From: an uncultured Eubacteriales bacterium
GTDB lineage: Bacteria > Bacillota > Clostridia > Oscillospirales > Acutalibacteraceae
Direction of reading: 5' to 3'
DNA length: 50,374 nt
Assembly: GCA_934491515.1 (NCBI GenBank)
Contig: CAKSTF010000013.1
Span: 1 to 50,374 of the forward strand
A program made the translations under genes and the position numbers. Shown piece after piece: positions 35,460-43,796 of the stretch (positions are counted from its first letter, which is position 1; each line of letters starts with the position of its first letter). The notes beneath the pieces were generated by a model that was not told where the DNA came from, did no database searches, and saw nothing but the letters and a program-made list of their open reading frames with translations.

Positions 35460-36146
35460 ATGATCTGGTGCGTTGAGGATGATTCAAGCATACGCGATAT
35501 TGAAGTTTATGCGCTTACTTCCACGGGATTTGAAGCACGCGGATTTTCCGACGGCGACTCTTTTCTTGAGGCGCTTAAAGTGGAGGAAAAACCCGAACTT
35601 ATCGTGCTTGATATCATGCTTCCCGGTACGGACGGTGTGGAAATACTGCGGAGGCTTAAAAATTCCCCGATTTACTGCGATATCCCGATTATAATGGCCA
35701 CCGCAAAGGGTACCGAATACGATAAGATACAGAGTCTGGACCTTGGCGCAGACTACTACATCACAAAACCTTTCGGTGTTCTTGAGTTTGTTTCCTGTAT
35801 AAAGGCGGTGCTGCGCCGTGTTAAAAAGCAGGACTCCTTCAATCTTTTGAAAGCTGCGGATATTGAACTTAACACAACGGAACGCACGGTGACGGCAAAC
35901 GGAAAACGTGTAAACCTTACCTTTAAAGAATTTGAACTGCTGAAACTTTTTATGTCGCACCCGGGCACTGTTTTTACAAGAGACCGCCTTTTCAGCGAGG
36001 TATGGGGCGAGGATTATATCGGAGAAACCAGAACGGTCGATATGCATATAAGAACACTGCGTCAAAAACTCGGTGACAGCGCAAAAGCAATTGAAACCGT
36101 GCGCAACGTAGGTTACCGTTTGGAGGCAAAAAACAATGACAAGTAA
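35460..36146 (+). CDS. phoB: Phosphate-regulon response regulator (OmpR family)
   Basis: DNA-binding activator, 228 aa. Receiver domain with phospho-acceptor Asp51 (LIVLDIMLPG), acidic pocket Glu6/Asp7, Thr/Ala of MATAK and Lys103 (TKPFG). The C-terminal winged helix (RLFSEVWGEDYIGETRTVDMH region) is typical. AAGGAGG precedes the ATG. It overlaps phoR by 11 bp. Its linkage to pst and candidate Pho boxes supports the phosphate role. The receiver opens directly at MIWCVEDDS, shorter than usual at the N-terminus. Confidence 0.93.
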   Translation: MIWCVEDDSSIRDIEVYALTSTGFEARGFSDGDSFLEALKVEEKPELIVLDIMLPGTDGVEILRRLKNSPIYCDIPIIMATAKGTEYDKIQSLDLGADYYITKPFGVLEFVSCIKAVLRRVKKQDSFNLLKAADIELNTTERTVTANGKRVNLTFKEFELLKLFMSHPGTVFTRDRLFSEVWGEDYIGETRTVDMHIRTLRQKLGDSAKAIETVRNVGYRLEAKNNDK

Positions 36147-37794
36147 AATTTTCAAATCAATACTTACCGTTGCGGCAAGTGTTTTGCTTATAACGCTTAC
36201 GGTTATGATAGGCGTTTTATACGATTATTTCGGCAATGTTCAGGAAAGCCAGTTAAGCGAGCAGTTAAATCTTGCGGAAACCGCGGTTGCCGAAAGCGGT
36301 GAAGAGTATTTAAAGAATGCAAAATCCGACCGCTACCGCCTTACATGGATTGACAAAGACGGCACTGTTTTATACGACACCGCGACAGACGCCTCGAAAC
36401 TGCCTAACCACGCCGAACGTGAAGAGATAAAACAGGCTTTTAACGCCGGATACGGCGTAAGCCGCAGATATTCCTCTACCCTTACCCAAAAGACAGTATA
36501 CCGCGCAAAACTGATGGCGGACGGCACGGTGCTGAGAATTTCCACAAGTTACGCTGCGGTGTGGTCGCTTGTTATCGGTATGCTGCAGCCCATACTTGCA
36601 ATATTCGTGGCGGCGCTTATAATTTCCGCAGTGCTTGCGAAAAAACTTTCCAAAAACATAGTAAAACCGCTTAACGATATCGACCTTGAACGTCCTCTTG
36701 AAAACGACACTTACGAAGAACTGGCTCCCCTGCTTTCAAGGATAGACAGACAGCACAGGGAAATAAAGCGGCAGCTTTACACTCTGCGCCGTAAAACAGA
36801 TGAATTTTCCCAGATAACCGAAAATCTTAACGAAGGCCTTGTTCTTCTTGACAATTCCGGTACGGTGCTTAATATTAACCCTGCGGCAAGGCGTATTTTC
36901 GGAACGGACGTAAGCGCTGAGGGCGGTGAATTTCTTGCTGTTGACCGCAGCCGCGAAATGAACGAGGCAATAGAAAAAGCGCTTTCCTGCGGTCATTCGG
37001 AACTTAATGAAGAGCGTTCGGGCAGAGAATACCGTTTTGATATAAGCCGCATTGAGTTTTCGGGCGAAACTTTAGGTTGCGTAATCCTTGCCTTTGACAT
37101 TACCGAAAAAGCGTTTGCCGAGCAAACAAGGCGTGAATTTACCGCCAATGTTTCACATGAACTTAAAACTCCGCTTCAGGGCATAATCGGCAGCGCCGAT
37201 TTAATAGAACAGGGCATGGTGAAAAGCGAAGATATGCCCCGATTCGTAGGTCACATCAAGAAGGAAGCAACAAGGCTTTTATCGCTGATAAACGATATTA
37301 TAAGACTTTCGGAACTTGACGAAAGCGAAGATATGCCTAAAGAGGCAGTAGATCTTAAAACAGTATCGGCAGAGGTTGCCGAAAATCTTTCAAAAACCGC
37401 CGGGGACAGCGACGTTATGATTACGGTAAACGGCGACAGCGCCGTTATAAACGGTGTTCCGCACCTGATTTACGAAACGATTTACAATCTTTGCGACAAT
37501 GCCGTTAAGTACAATAAAAAAGGCGGCAGCGTAACAATAACCACGGGCGTTACAAAAAACGAGGCCGCTGTTGCCGTAAAGGACACGGGAATAGGCATAG
37601 CCCCCGAGCACAAAGACAGAATTTTTGAACGCTTTTACAGGGTTGATAAAAGCCATTCAAAAGAATCGGGCGGAACGGGGCTTGGTCTTTCGATAGTAAA
37701 ACACGCGGTTACCTGCCACGGCGGCAGAATAGAACTTACAAGCGAACCCGGCGTGGGCACGGAAATAAAACTTATATTTCCCAAAAAATCATAA
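36136..37794 (+). CDS. phoR: Phosphate-regulon sensor histidine kinase
   Basis: Membrane sensor kinase, 552 aa. Helix 1 at ~6-28, an extracytoplasmic domain (~30-135), helix 2 at ~140-165, then a linker, a PAS domain (~225-335, LDNSGTVLNINPAARRIFG), the phosphotransfer His341 in ANVSHELKTPLQG, and an ATPase domain with N box (ICDNAVKY-type, LCDNAVKYNKKGG), G1 DTGIGI and G2 GGTGLGLSI. Pairs with phoB, which it overlaps. Ends at a terminator shared with the convergent peptidase gene. Confidence 0.95.
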   Translation: MTSKIFKSILTVAASVLLITLTVMIGVLYDYFGNVQESQLSEQLNLAETAVAESGEEYLKNAKSDRYRLTWIDKDGTVLYDTATDASKLPNHAEREEIKQAFNAGYGVSRRYSSTLTQKTVYRAKLMADGTVLRISTSYAAVWSLVIGMLQPILAIFVAALIISAVLAKKLSKNIVKPLNDIDLERPLENDTYEELAPLLSRIDRQHREIKRQLYTLRRKTDEFSQITENLNEGLVLLDNSGTVLNINPAARRIFGTDVSAEGGEFLAVDRSREMNEAIEKALSCGHSELNEERSGREYRFDISRIEFSGETLGCVILAFDITEKAFAEQTRREFTANVSHELKTPLQGIIGSADLIEQGMVKSEDMPRFVGHIKKEATRLLSLINDIIRLSELDESEDMPKEAVDLKTVSAEVAENLSKTAGDSDVMITVNGDSAVINGVPHLIYETIYNLCDNAVKYNKKGGSVTITTGVTKNEAAVAVKDTGIGIAPEHKDRIFERFYRVDKSHSKESGGTGLGLSIVKHAVTCHGGRIELTSEPGVGTEIKLIFPKKS

Positions 37795-37811
37795 AAGGAA
37801 AACAAATTTTA

Positions 37812-37842
37812 AAAGGACCGAAGTAAAACTTCGGTCCTTTTG
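37812..37842. terminator. Bidirectional terminator after phoR
   Basis: 12-bp perfect stem AAAGGACCGAAG (37812-37823) / CTTCGGTCCTTT (37829-37840) with T-runs on both strands; it lies between convergent phoR and the M24 peptidase. Confidence 0.9.
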
Positions 37843-37865
37843 TTTATACAAAGCAAAAATCTTTT

Positions 37866-38933
37866 TTAAAGTATTATAAGTTCTTTCGGGCTTTTTGTAA
37901 AATTCATAATTCCCGTTTCGGTTATCAGTACCATATCCTCTATTCTTACGCCGAACTCGCCTTCAATATAAATTCCCGGCTCGACCGTTACAACATTGCC
38001 GCTTTTAAGCGTTGCGCTGCTGCGCGGACTGAGGGTCGGCGTCTCGTGTATTTCAATACCCACACTGTGACCGAGGGCATGCCCGAAACAGTTGCCGAAA
38101 CCCGCCTCTTTTATTATATCACGGGCAGTCTTATCAATATCCGCACACTCTTTTCCTGCCTTTGCTCTTGAAAGCGCCGCGTTTTGCGCTTTAAGCACCG
38201 TATCGTATACAAGGCGCTGTTTTTCATAAACTTCGCCTACTGCTACCGTACGCGTCATATCACTGCGGTAACCGCCTACTTCGGCACCGAAGTCCATGGT
38301 TATAAAGTCGCCCTTTTCTATAACTTTTTCGGTAGGCACGCCATGCGGCAGAGAAGAATTTTTGCCTGACACCACCACAAAATCAAACCCTACGGCGTCG
38401 GCACCCGACTTACGCATAAAAAATTCCATATCAAGCATCACCTGTTTTTCGGTTCTGCCTGCCTCTATCCGCGGCAGGATATACGAAAAAGTTTCATCGG
38501 TAAGCGCCTGCGCGGCGGAAATAAGTTTAATTTCGCTTTCGGTTTTTTCGGCGCGCATTTCGGATAATTTTTCCGAAAGCCATGTACCGTCTGAAACGGT
38601 AACGCCGAGTTTAAGGTTAAGCCGTTCAAACTGCGCTATACTTACATAGTCGCTCTCGATATAAAGGCGTTCTGTCCCCTGTTCTTTAAGCATTTCGGAA
38701 ATCTGTAGCAAAAGGTCGGTGCACAAAACTACCCTGTATCCCGTAACTGTATTTTTTGCCTTTTCGTAATAGCGTGAATCTATCAAAAACACGGCTGAAT
38801 CTGCAGTTATAAGTACGGCGCCGTCGCTTGAAGGAAAGCGCGTTAAATAAAAGCGGTTGGGCGCGCTTAATATAAGCGCCGCCTCATCATTTTGTAAATT
38901 TTCGCGTATTTTTTGTATATTTCCTTTAACCAT
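37866..38933 (-). CDS. M24-family aminopeptidase (Xaa-Pro type)
   Basis: Cytosolic metallopeptidase, probably cleaving X-Pro bonds. 355 aa: N-terminal creatinase-like domain (~1-125) and C-terminal pita-bread domain with the five metal ligands: Asp in MDFGAEVGGYRSDMTR (two Asp), His in GHALGHSVGIEIHE, Glu in VVTVEPGIYIEG and Glu in GVRIEDMVLI. Between GGAG and the ATG at 38933 there are 31 nt, of which 23 form a hairpin, leaving an effective 8-nt spacing. Downstream of the lipoprotein and trxB, likely co-transcribed. PepP versus PepQ is not decided. Confidence 0.92.
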   Translation of the reverse strand: MVKGNIQKIRENLQNDEAALILSAPNRFYLTRFPSSDGAVLITADSAVFLIDSRYYEKAKNTVTGYRVVLCTDLLLQISEMLKEQGTERLYIESDYVSIAQFERLNLKLGVTVSDGTWLSEKLSEMRAEKTESEIKLISAAQALTDETFSYILPRIEAGRTEKQVMLDMEFFMRKSGADAVGFDFVVVSGKNSSLPHGVPTEKVIEKGDFITMDFGAEVGGYRSDMTRTVAVGEVYEKQRLVYDTVLKAQNAALSRAKAGKECADIDKTARDIIKEAGFGNCFGHALGHSVGIEIHETPTLSPRSSATLKSGNVVTVEPGIYIEGEFGVRIEDMVLITETGIMNFTKSPKELIIL

Positions 38934-38941
38934 AAAACCGC

Positions 38942-38968
38942 AAAGGGCGCAAAAAGCACCCTTTCTCC
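38942..38968 (-). promoter_or_regulatory. Ribosome site separated from start by a hairpin
   Basis: Minus strand: GGAG (38965-38968), then stem AAAGGGTGC / GCGCCCTTT (38956-38964 and 38942-38950) with a T5 loop, then 8 nt to the ATG. Folding would bring the ribosome site to normal distance. It might instead be a weak terminator for the lipoprotein gene. Confidence 0.5.
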
Positions 38969-39000
38969 TTTTTTAATATTAAAACTGCGCAAAGCCGCCG

Positions 39001-39135
39001 TTATACCAAAACGCATTGCGCCGGTTTGGGCGTTGTGGTGTCGTTTTCGGGTCTTGTTTCTTCACGGGTTTTACATCCGGCAAAACAGAAGACTATCAGC
39101 AATAAAGCAACTGTAAAGGAAATGATTTTTTTCAA
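39001..39135 (-). CDS. Short lipoprotein, 44 aa
   Basis: No family recognised. TTG start with GAGAGGAG 8 nt upstream; the protein begins MKKIISFTVALLLIVFCFAG followed by Cys21. A basic start, a hydrophobic core and lipobox FAGC make it a convincing lipid-anchored export substrate. The mature part is only 24 residues, Thr/Pro/Glu-rich with one more Cys (TTTPKPAQCVLV). It sits 20 bp after trxB and ~70 bp before the peptidase, in the same direction. It could be an intact small lipoprotein or the front end of a decayed larger one; no continuation is seen in other frames. Confidence 0.65.
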   Translation of the reverse strand: MKKIISFTVALLLIVFCFAGCKTREETRPENDTTTPKPAQCVLV

Positions 39136-39155
39136 GAAAAAGACTCCTCTCAATA

Positions 39156-40064
39156 TTAAGTTAAAGAATCCACATAATCACATGCGGCAAGAGCTGCAAC
39201 CGCACCGTCCGCCGCAGCGGTGGTAACCTGCCTTATGCGCTTTGCGCGGCAGTCGCCCGCAACAAAAACTCCGTCACCGGCAACGCAGGATTCGTCCGTA
39301 TCGGCGTATCCCCTGCCGTCAAGATTGATAATATCGGCAAAAGGTTCGTTTTGCGGAATAAGACCTATTGCAAGGAAAACGCCGTCAAGCGCTATTTCGG
39401 AAAGTTCGCCGGTTGCCTCGCGCTTTACGCGCACGCCGGTAATTTCGTTTTCGCCTAAGTATGCGTCCAGCACGGATCCCAAAATAATTTCAACGTTATT
39501 CTTTTTGGCAAGCGCCTGCTGAAGCGCCGCTTCGCCCGTTAAAAAGTCAAGATTCTGTATCACATATACCTTTTTTGCCTGGTCGGATAAAAGCAGTGCC
39601 TCCTGTAAAGCGGAATTTCCGCCGCCTATGACCGCAACTGTTTTATCAAGGTAAAAAGCACCGTCGCAAACAGCGCAGAAGGATATTCCCTCGCCTATGA
39701 ACTTATCTTCACGCTCAAGACCCAAACACCTGTGTTTGGCACCGGTGGCGACAATAACCGCTTTTGCTTTGTATTCGCCGCTGTCTGTCACCACGGTTTT
39801 AATATCGCCCGTTTTAACGGAAAGCACTTCAGCGGATTCAAAGTCGGCGCCCTGATTTATTACCTGGTCTACAAGTTTTTCAGCAAATTCGTTGCCTGAA
39901 AGTTCGCAGAAACCCGGTATGTTTTCAACCTTGGGAGAATAGGTTATCTGTCCGCCGAAACCCGCCTTTTCAATCACCAGTACGCTTTTGCGGGCACGTC
40001 TTGCGTACAGTGCGGCGACGAGCCCCGCAGGGCCGCCGCCGATTATGATAATATCGTAAATCAT
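39156..40064 (-). CDS. trxB: Thioredoxin reductase-like flavoprotein
   Basis: FAD-dependent disulfide reductase, cytosolic, 302 aa. FAD motif IIGGGPAGLVAALYARR at the N-terminus, redox-active disulfide Cys-Ala-Val-Cys at ~130-133 (ISFCAVCDGAF), NAD(P)-binding VIGGGNSALQEAL and the closing GVFVAGDCRAKRIRQV. The nucleotide-binding part lacks the usual HRR(x) motif (VIQNLDF), so NADPH preference is uncertain; some clostridial relatives accept electrons from ferredoxin instead. ATG at 40064; a TTG one codon earlier is open. Thirteen bp after nrdD, whose fused redoxin domain is the obvious partner. Confidence 0.9.
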   Translation of the reverse strand: MIYDIIIIGGGPAGLVAALYARRARKSVLVIEKAGFGGQITYSPKVENIPGFCELSGNEFAEKLVDQVINQGADFESAEVLSVKTGDIKTVVTDSGEYKAKAVIVATGAKHRCLGLEREDKFIGEGISFCAVCDGAFYLDKTVAVIGGGNSALQEALLLSDQAKKVYVIQNLDFLTGEAALQQALAKKNNVEIILGSVLDAYLGENEITGVRVKREATGELSEIALDGVFLAIGLIPQNEPFADIINLDGRGYADTDESCVAGDGVFVAGDCRAKRIRQVTTAAADGAVAALAACDYVDSLT

Positions 40065-40076
40065 CAATTAAGTCAC

Positions 40077-42440
40077 TCACACGTTAAGATATTTTTTTAT
40101 GTCCGAAACACCTGCATACTTGCCCACCGTGCCGTTCTTTACAACAACCAGCGTGGGTGCCTGCTTAATGCCGAATTCGTTTACAAGATCGGGATGTTCG
40201 TTTGCGAAAACTTTTTCGTAAGCCACACCCTGTTTATCAAGTATCGAAGCCGCTATTTTGCAGTTGGGGCAGGTCGGAGTTGCAAAAAGATAAGTAGCGT
40301 CCTGTTCGGCGGTCACTTCTGTCTTTTCGGCAGGCTCGGAACCGCATACGCAGCCTTCATGCGTAAGATGCGAATGCGCTATATCGTAGGTCTTACGGTC
40401 TTTGTATTCCTGGGTCTTACCATCGTTCCAGTTCTGTACGGGGCGGTAATAACCGGTGATACGGCTGTAAACCTCTGTCTTTTCACCGCATTCGGGGCAG
40501 GAGAAGTGTTCGCCGGCTATATATCCGTGATTCTTACATACCGAGTATGTGGGCGACATTGTGTAATACGGTAACTTGTAGTTTTCCGCAATCTTGCGTA
40601 CAAGATTTGCCGCAGCCGACCAATCGGGAAGTTTTTCGCCGAGGAACGCATGGAACACGGTTCCGGACGTGTAAAGGGTCTGCAGTTCGTCCTGAATATC
40701 AAGCGCCGTGAAAATATCTTCGGTAAAGCCTACGGGAAGGTGCGAAGAGTTTGTGTAGTAGGGAGTTCCGTCCTCGTTAGCGGTTATTATATCGGGGTAG
40801 CGCTTTTTATCGTGCTTGGCAAGACGATAAGAGGTAGACTCCGCCGGAGTTGCTTCAAGGTTGTAAAGGTCGCCGTACATTTCCTGATAGTCGGAAAGTT
40901 TGTTGCGCATATGGTTGAGAACCTCTACCGTAAAGTCCTGAGTTTCCTTATTGGTCATATCCTTGCCAATCCACTTGGCGTTGAGGCCCGCTTCGTTCAT
41001 ACCGACAAGACCGATTGTGGAGAAGTGGTTGTTGAAGGTGCCGAGGTAACGCTTGGTATAGGGATACAGACCGTTATCAAGCAGTTTTGTTATAACCGTA
41101 CGCTTAACTTTAAGGGAGCGTGCCGCAATGTCCATCATATGGTCAAGGCGCTTGTAAAAGTCCTCTTTATCCTTAGCAAGATATGCAATGCGTGGCATAT
41201 TTATCGTTACAACGCCTACAGAACCGGTGGACTCGCCGCTGCCGAAGAAACCGCCCGATTTCTTGCGGAGTTCGCGCAGGTCAAGACGAAGTCTGCAGCA
41301 CATGGAGCGAACGTCGGACGGCTCCATATCGCTGTTGATATAGTTGGAGAAATAAGGCGTGCCGTACTTAGCGGTCATCTCAAACAGCAAACGGTTGTTT
41401 TCGGTGTCGGACCAGTCAAAGTCACGGGTTATGGAGTATGTGGGTATAGGATACTGGAATCCCCTGCCGTTGGCGTCGCCTTCAATCATAATCTCGATAA
41501 ACGCCTTGTTAACCATATCCATTTCGCGCTTACAGTCTTTATACTTAAAGTCCATTTCCTTGCCGCCTACAATGCAGGTAAGTTCGGCAAGGTCGTTAGG
41601 AACGGTCCAGTCAAGGGTTATGTTGGTAAACGGAGACTGCGTACCCCAACGCGAGGGAGTGTTTACGCCGTAGATAAACGACTGTATGCACTGTTTTACT
41701 TCCCTGTATGTGAGGTTATCTACCTTAACAAAGGGCGCAAGATAAGTATCGAAAGAGGAAAAAGCCTGAGCGCCCGCCCACTCGTTCTGCATGATGCCGA
41801 GGAAGTTTACCATCTGGTTGCAAAGCGTTGAAAGGTGCGAAGCCGGAGAAGACGTAATCTTGCCGGGAACTCCGCCGAGACCTTCCTGAATCAACTGTTT
41901 AAGCGACCAGCCTGCGCAGTAACCGGTAAGCATGGAAAGATCGTGGATGTGTATATCGGCGTTTCTGTGAGCATTGCCGATCTCTTCATCGTACACCTCG
42001 GAAAGCCAGTAATTCGCGGTTATGGCGCCCGAGTTTGAAAGGATAAGACCGCCTACCGAATATGTAACGGTGGAGTTTTCCTTTACACGCCAGTCGGCTA
42101 CGTTAAGGTAGTTATCAACAATCTTTTTGTAGTCAAGCATGGTAGCGCCGATATTACGGATGTTCTCACGCTGTTTACGGTAAAGAATATAGGCCTTTGA
42201 AACATCATCGTATCCGGCCTTACTGAGTACCGACTCAACGCTGTCCTGAATCTTTTCAACGGTAATCGTACCGTTTTCGATTTTCGGTTCAAAATCCGAT
42301 GTTACTTTAAGCACGAGAAAATCAATTATTTCGGGATTATATTCCCTCTCGCAGGCGTCAAACGCCTTTTTGATAGCGGCGCTTATCTTTGAAAGTTCAA
42401 AGCCCACTATTTTGCCGTCGCGTTTAGTTACTGAATACAT
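40077..42440 (-). CDS. nrdD: Anaerobic ribonucleoside-triphosphate reductase with fused redoxin domain
   Basis: Class III (glycyl-radical) ribonucleotide reductase making dNTPs anaerobically. 787 aa. N-terminal ATP-cone (~1-95, VTKRDGKIVGFELSKI), catalytic barrel with conserved Cys region, zinc site VCKNHGYIAGEHFSCPECG, and the radical Gly ~663 in SRITGYYRPVQNW. After a linker, residues ~714-787 form a glutaredoxin/NrdH-like domain with Cys724-Pro-Asn-Cys727 and the cis-Pro motif QAPT. A redoxin fusion plus adjacent trxB suggests reduction by a thioredoxin-type system rather than formate (inference). Own NrdR-box promoter; activase nrdG upstream. Confidence 0.96.
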   Translation of the reverse strand: MYSVTKRDGKIVGFELSKISAAIKKAFDACEREYNPEIIDFLVLKVTSDFEPKIENGTITVEKIQDSVESVLSKAGYDDVSKAYILYRKQRENIRNIGATMLDYKKIVDNYLNVADWRVKENSTVTYSVGGLILSNSGAITANYWLSEVYDEEIGNAHRNADIHIHDLSMLTGYCAGWSLKQLIQEGLGGVPGKITSSPASHLSTLCNQMVNFLGIMQNEWAGAQAFSSFDTYLAPFVKVDNLTYREVKQCIQSFIYGVNTPSRWGTQSPFTNITLDWTVPNDLAELTCIVGGKEMDFKYKDCKREMDMVNKAFIEIMIEGDANGRGFQYPIPTYSITRDFDWSDTENNRLLFEMTAKYGTPYFSNYINSDMEPSDVRSMCCRLRLDLRELRKKSGGFFGSGESTGSVGVVTINMPRIAYLAKDKEDFYKRLDHMMDIAARSLKVKRTVITKLLDNGLYPYTKRYLGTFNNHFSTIGLVGMNEAGLNAKWIGKDMTNKETQDFTVEVLNHMRNKLSDYQEMYGDLYNLEATPAESTSYRLAKHDKKRYPDIITANEDGTPYYTNSSHLPVGFTEDIFTALDIQDELQTLYTSGTVFHAFLGEKLPDWSAAANLVRKIAENYKLPYYTMSPTYSVCKNHGYIAGEHFSCPECGEKTEVYSRITGYYRPVQNWNDGKTQEYKDRKTYDIAHSHLTHEGCVCGSEPAEKTEVTAEQDATYLFATPTCPNCKIAASILDKQGVAYEKVFANEHPDLVNEFGIKQAPTLVVVKNGTVGKYAGVSDIKKYLNV

Positions 42441-42489
42441 TTTTCTGTGTCCCCCTATTATATATCTTTGTTATTGAACTTTGTTGCCT

Positions 42490-42546
42490 TAACAATATAT
42501 CACTTATCTTGTATCTTGTCAAGTATCAAAACACAATATATTGTGT
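42490..42546 (-). promoter_or_regulatory. nrdD promoter with NrdR boxes
   Basis: Minus-strand -35 TTGACA (42517-42522), 17 bp, -10 TATATT (42494-42499). A perfect NrdR box ACACAATATATTGTGT lies at 42531-42546 upstream of the -35; a weaker copy (CAATATAT core at 42493-42500) covers the -10. The cores are 41 bp apart, about four helical turns, as in tandem NrdR sites. Confidence 0.85.
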
Positions 42547-42551
42547 TTTTT

Positions 42552-43226
42552 TTAAATTCCTCTTACCTGAACGTTTCCCACAAACGGCGAAACCGCCGCT
42601 TTCATGCGCAAAAGCGTTTCTTTGTCGTGCGCGGTATATCCGGCGTCTGCGTTTATAAGCCTGCCGCTGTCGGCAAAGTTTTGCAGAAAATAGCGCGGAG
42701 CGCCCTTTATCCACTCGCCTATTTTAATAATGTCCTCCACCGTGTGAAGTTGTTTTACCACCGTTGTGCGGTATTCGTAATCTATACCGCCGTTTTTCAG
42801 AATTTCCATAGAACGGTCAAGATTTTCAAGGCTGTACGAAGGCACGCCCACCGTTTGCGGATACTTTTCGCGGCAATTTTTTATGTCTACCGCTATATAG
42901 TCCACAAGTTTTTCTTCAACCAATTCGCCGAGTTTGTCGGGAAAACTGCCGTTTGTATCAAGTTTTACCTTAAAACCCATTTCCTTTATCTTTTTAATAA
43001 ATCCGGCAATGTCAACCTGCAAAAGCGGCTCGCCGCCCGATATCGCCACGCCGTCCAAAAGTTTTTTTCTTGAAGAAAGGTATTTTAAAACGTCCTCGGT
43101 ATTGTATTTTTCCGCCGGATCTATCGCCGTTACAAGCGGTGAATTGTGGCAAAACGGACAGCGCAGATCACATCCGCCCGTAAACACAACAGCCGCCACA
43201 TGCTGCGGAAAGTCAAGCAGTGTCAT
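42552..43226 (-). CDS. nrdG: Anaerobic ribonucleotide reductase activating enzyme (radical SAM)
   Basis: Generates the glycyl radical on NrdD using SAM and a 4Fe-4S cluster. 224 aa. Cluster motif Cys19-x3-Cys23-x2-Cys26 (GGCDLRCPFCHN), then ISGGEPLLQ (SAM contact) and a partial TIM barrel. Slightly longer than E. coli NrdG, as usual for clostridial members. Weak ribosome site (ACGGG) before the ATG at 43226. It has its own NrdR-box promoter, and nrdD follows with a second one. Confidence 0.93.
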   Translation of the reverse strand: MTLLDFPQHVAAVVFTGGCDLRCPFCHNSPLVTAIDPAEKYNTEDVLKYLSSRKKLLDGVAISGGEPLLQVDIAGFIKKIKEMGFKVKLDTNGSFPDKLGELVEEKLVDYIAVDIKNCREKYPQTVGVPSYSLENLDRSMEILKNGGIDYEYRTTVVKQLHTVEDIIKIGEWIKGAPRYFLQNFADSGRLINADAGYTAHDKETLLRMKAAVSPFVGNVQVRGI

Positions 43227-43298
43227 TTTTTGGAACCCGTATATGTTAATTTGCCCTCACCGCCCCTATAAATAGTATAAACCGAAACATTGTAGCAT

Positions 43299-43327
43299 AT
43301 TCTACCACAATATATCGTGTGTTGCAA
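43299..43327 (-). promoter_or_regulatory. nrdG promoter with NrdR box in the spacer
   Basis: Minus-strand -35 TTGCAA (43322-43327), 17 bp, -10 TAGAAT (43299-43304). The spacer holds an NrdR-type box (43305-43320, ACACGATATATTGTGG), so repressor binding would block polymerase directly. Confidence 0.8.
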
Positions 43328-43401
43328 TATGTCATTTCTGCTAAATATAGTGCCCGTTTTTCGTCATAATTTAAACTTGTTTTATCTGCACCGGACAAAG
43401 A

Positions 43402-43428
43402 AAACCCTGCCCCGAGGGGGCAGGGTTT
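43402..43428 (-). terminator. Strong terminator after the Cys-rich gene
   Basis: AAACCCTGCCCC / GGGGCAGGGTTT, 3-nt loop, followed on the minus strand by TTTCTTT. It isolates the accessory region from nrdG. Confidence 0.85.
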
Positions 43429-43487
43429 AAGGCAACGCCTGAATATCGGAACGCGCATTGCCTATGTGCCAAACGACTCACTGCAAT

Positions 43488-43685
43488 TCATCTTTTAAAC
43501 CTTTGCTGCCATTTGTAACAAACGTGGCTTGCAGGCGCATTTGACATTCCCCCCGCAGTGCACCTTGCACGTTCGCTTTGATCTACTGTTACAGTAGTAC
43601 AGGAATAATTAGGTTCTTGTTTTCCGCACCAATAGGTGCAGGTACCGCAGTGACGCGAGTTTGACTGATAAGCCATCTTTGACAT
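43488..43685 (-). CDS. Small cysteine-rich protein, 65 aa, unknown function
   Basis: Contains CGTCTYWCGKQ (~13-23), a Cys at ~29, ARCTAGG (~40-46) and VCYKW (~55-59): six Cys in all, likely a zinc-binding fold. Proteins with this CxxCxYW pattern are scattered in bacteria and phages as hypothetical proteins; I know of no function. ATG at 43685 with AAAGGCGG upstream; ends before a strong terminator. It lies at the border of the AT-rich CRISPR region and just after a cluster of palindromes. Transcription in the same direction as the cas genes. Confidence 0.7.
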   Translation of the reverse strand: MSKMAYQSNSRHCGTCTYWCGKQEPNYSCTTVTVDQSERARCTAGGMSNAPASHVCYKWQQRFKR

Positions 43686-43796
43686 AATTTTTTACCGCCT
43701 TTCTTTTATTTACACAAGCCGATATTTAACCTTGATAAGGTTCATATTGCTTGTTCCGGTTAATACAATATCATAATGTATGTACCGGTTTTGTAC

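Noticed and set aside
40650..41831. 393-codon plus-strand open frame opposite nrdD
   Set aside because: Shadow of the nrdD reading frame; no recognisable protein features.
43246..43458. 70-codon minus-strand ORF upstream of nrdG
   Set aside because: It overlaps the nrdG promoter, NrdR box and a terminator hairpin; no coding features.
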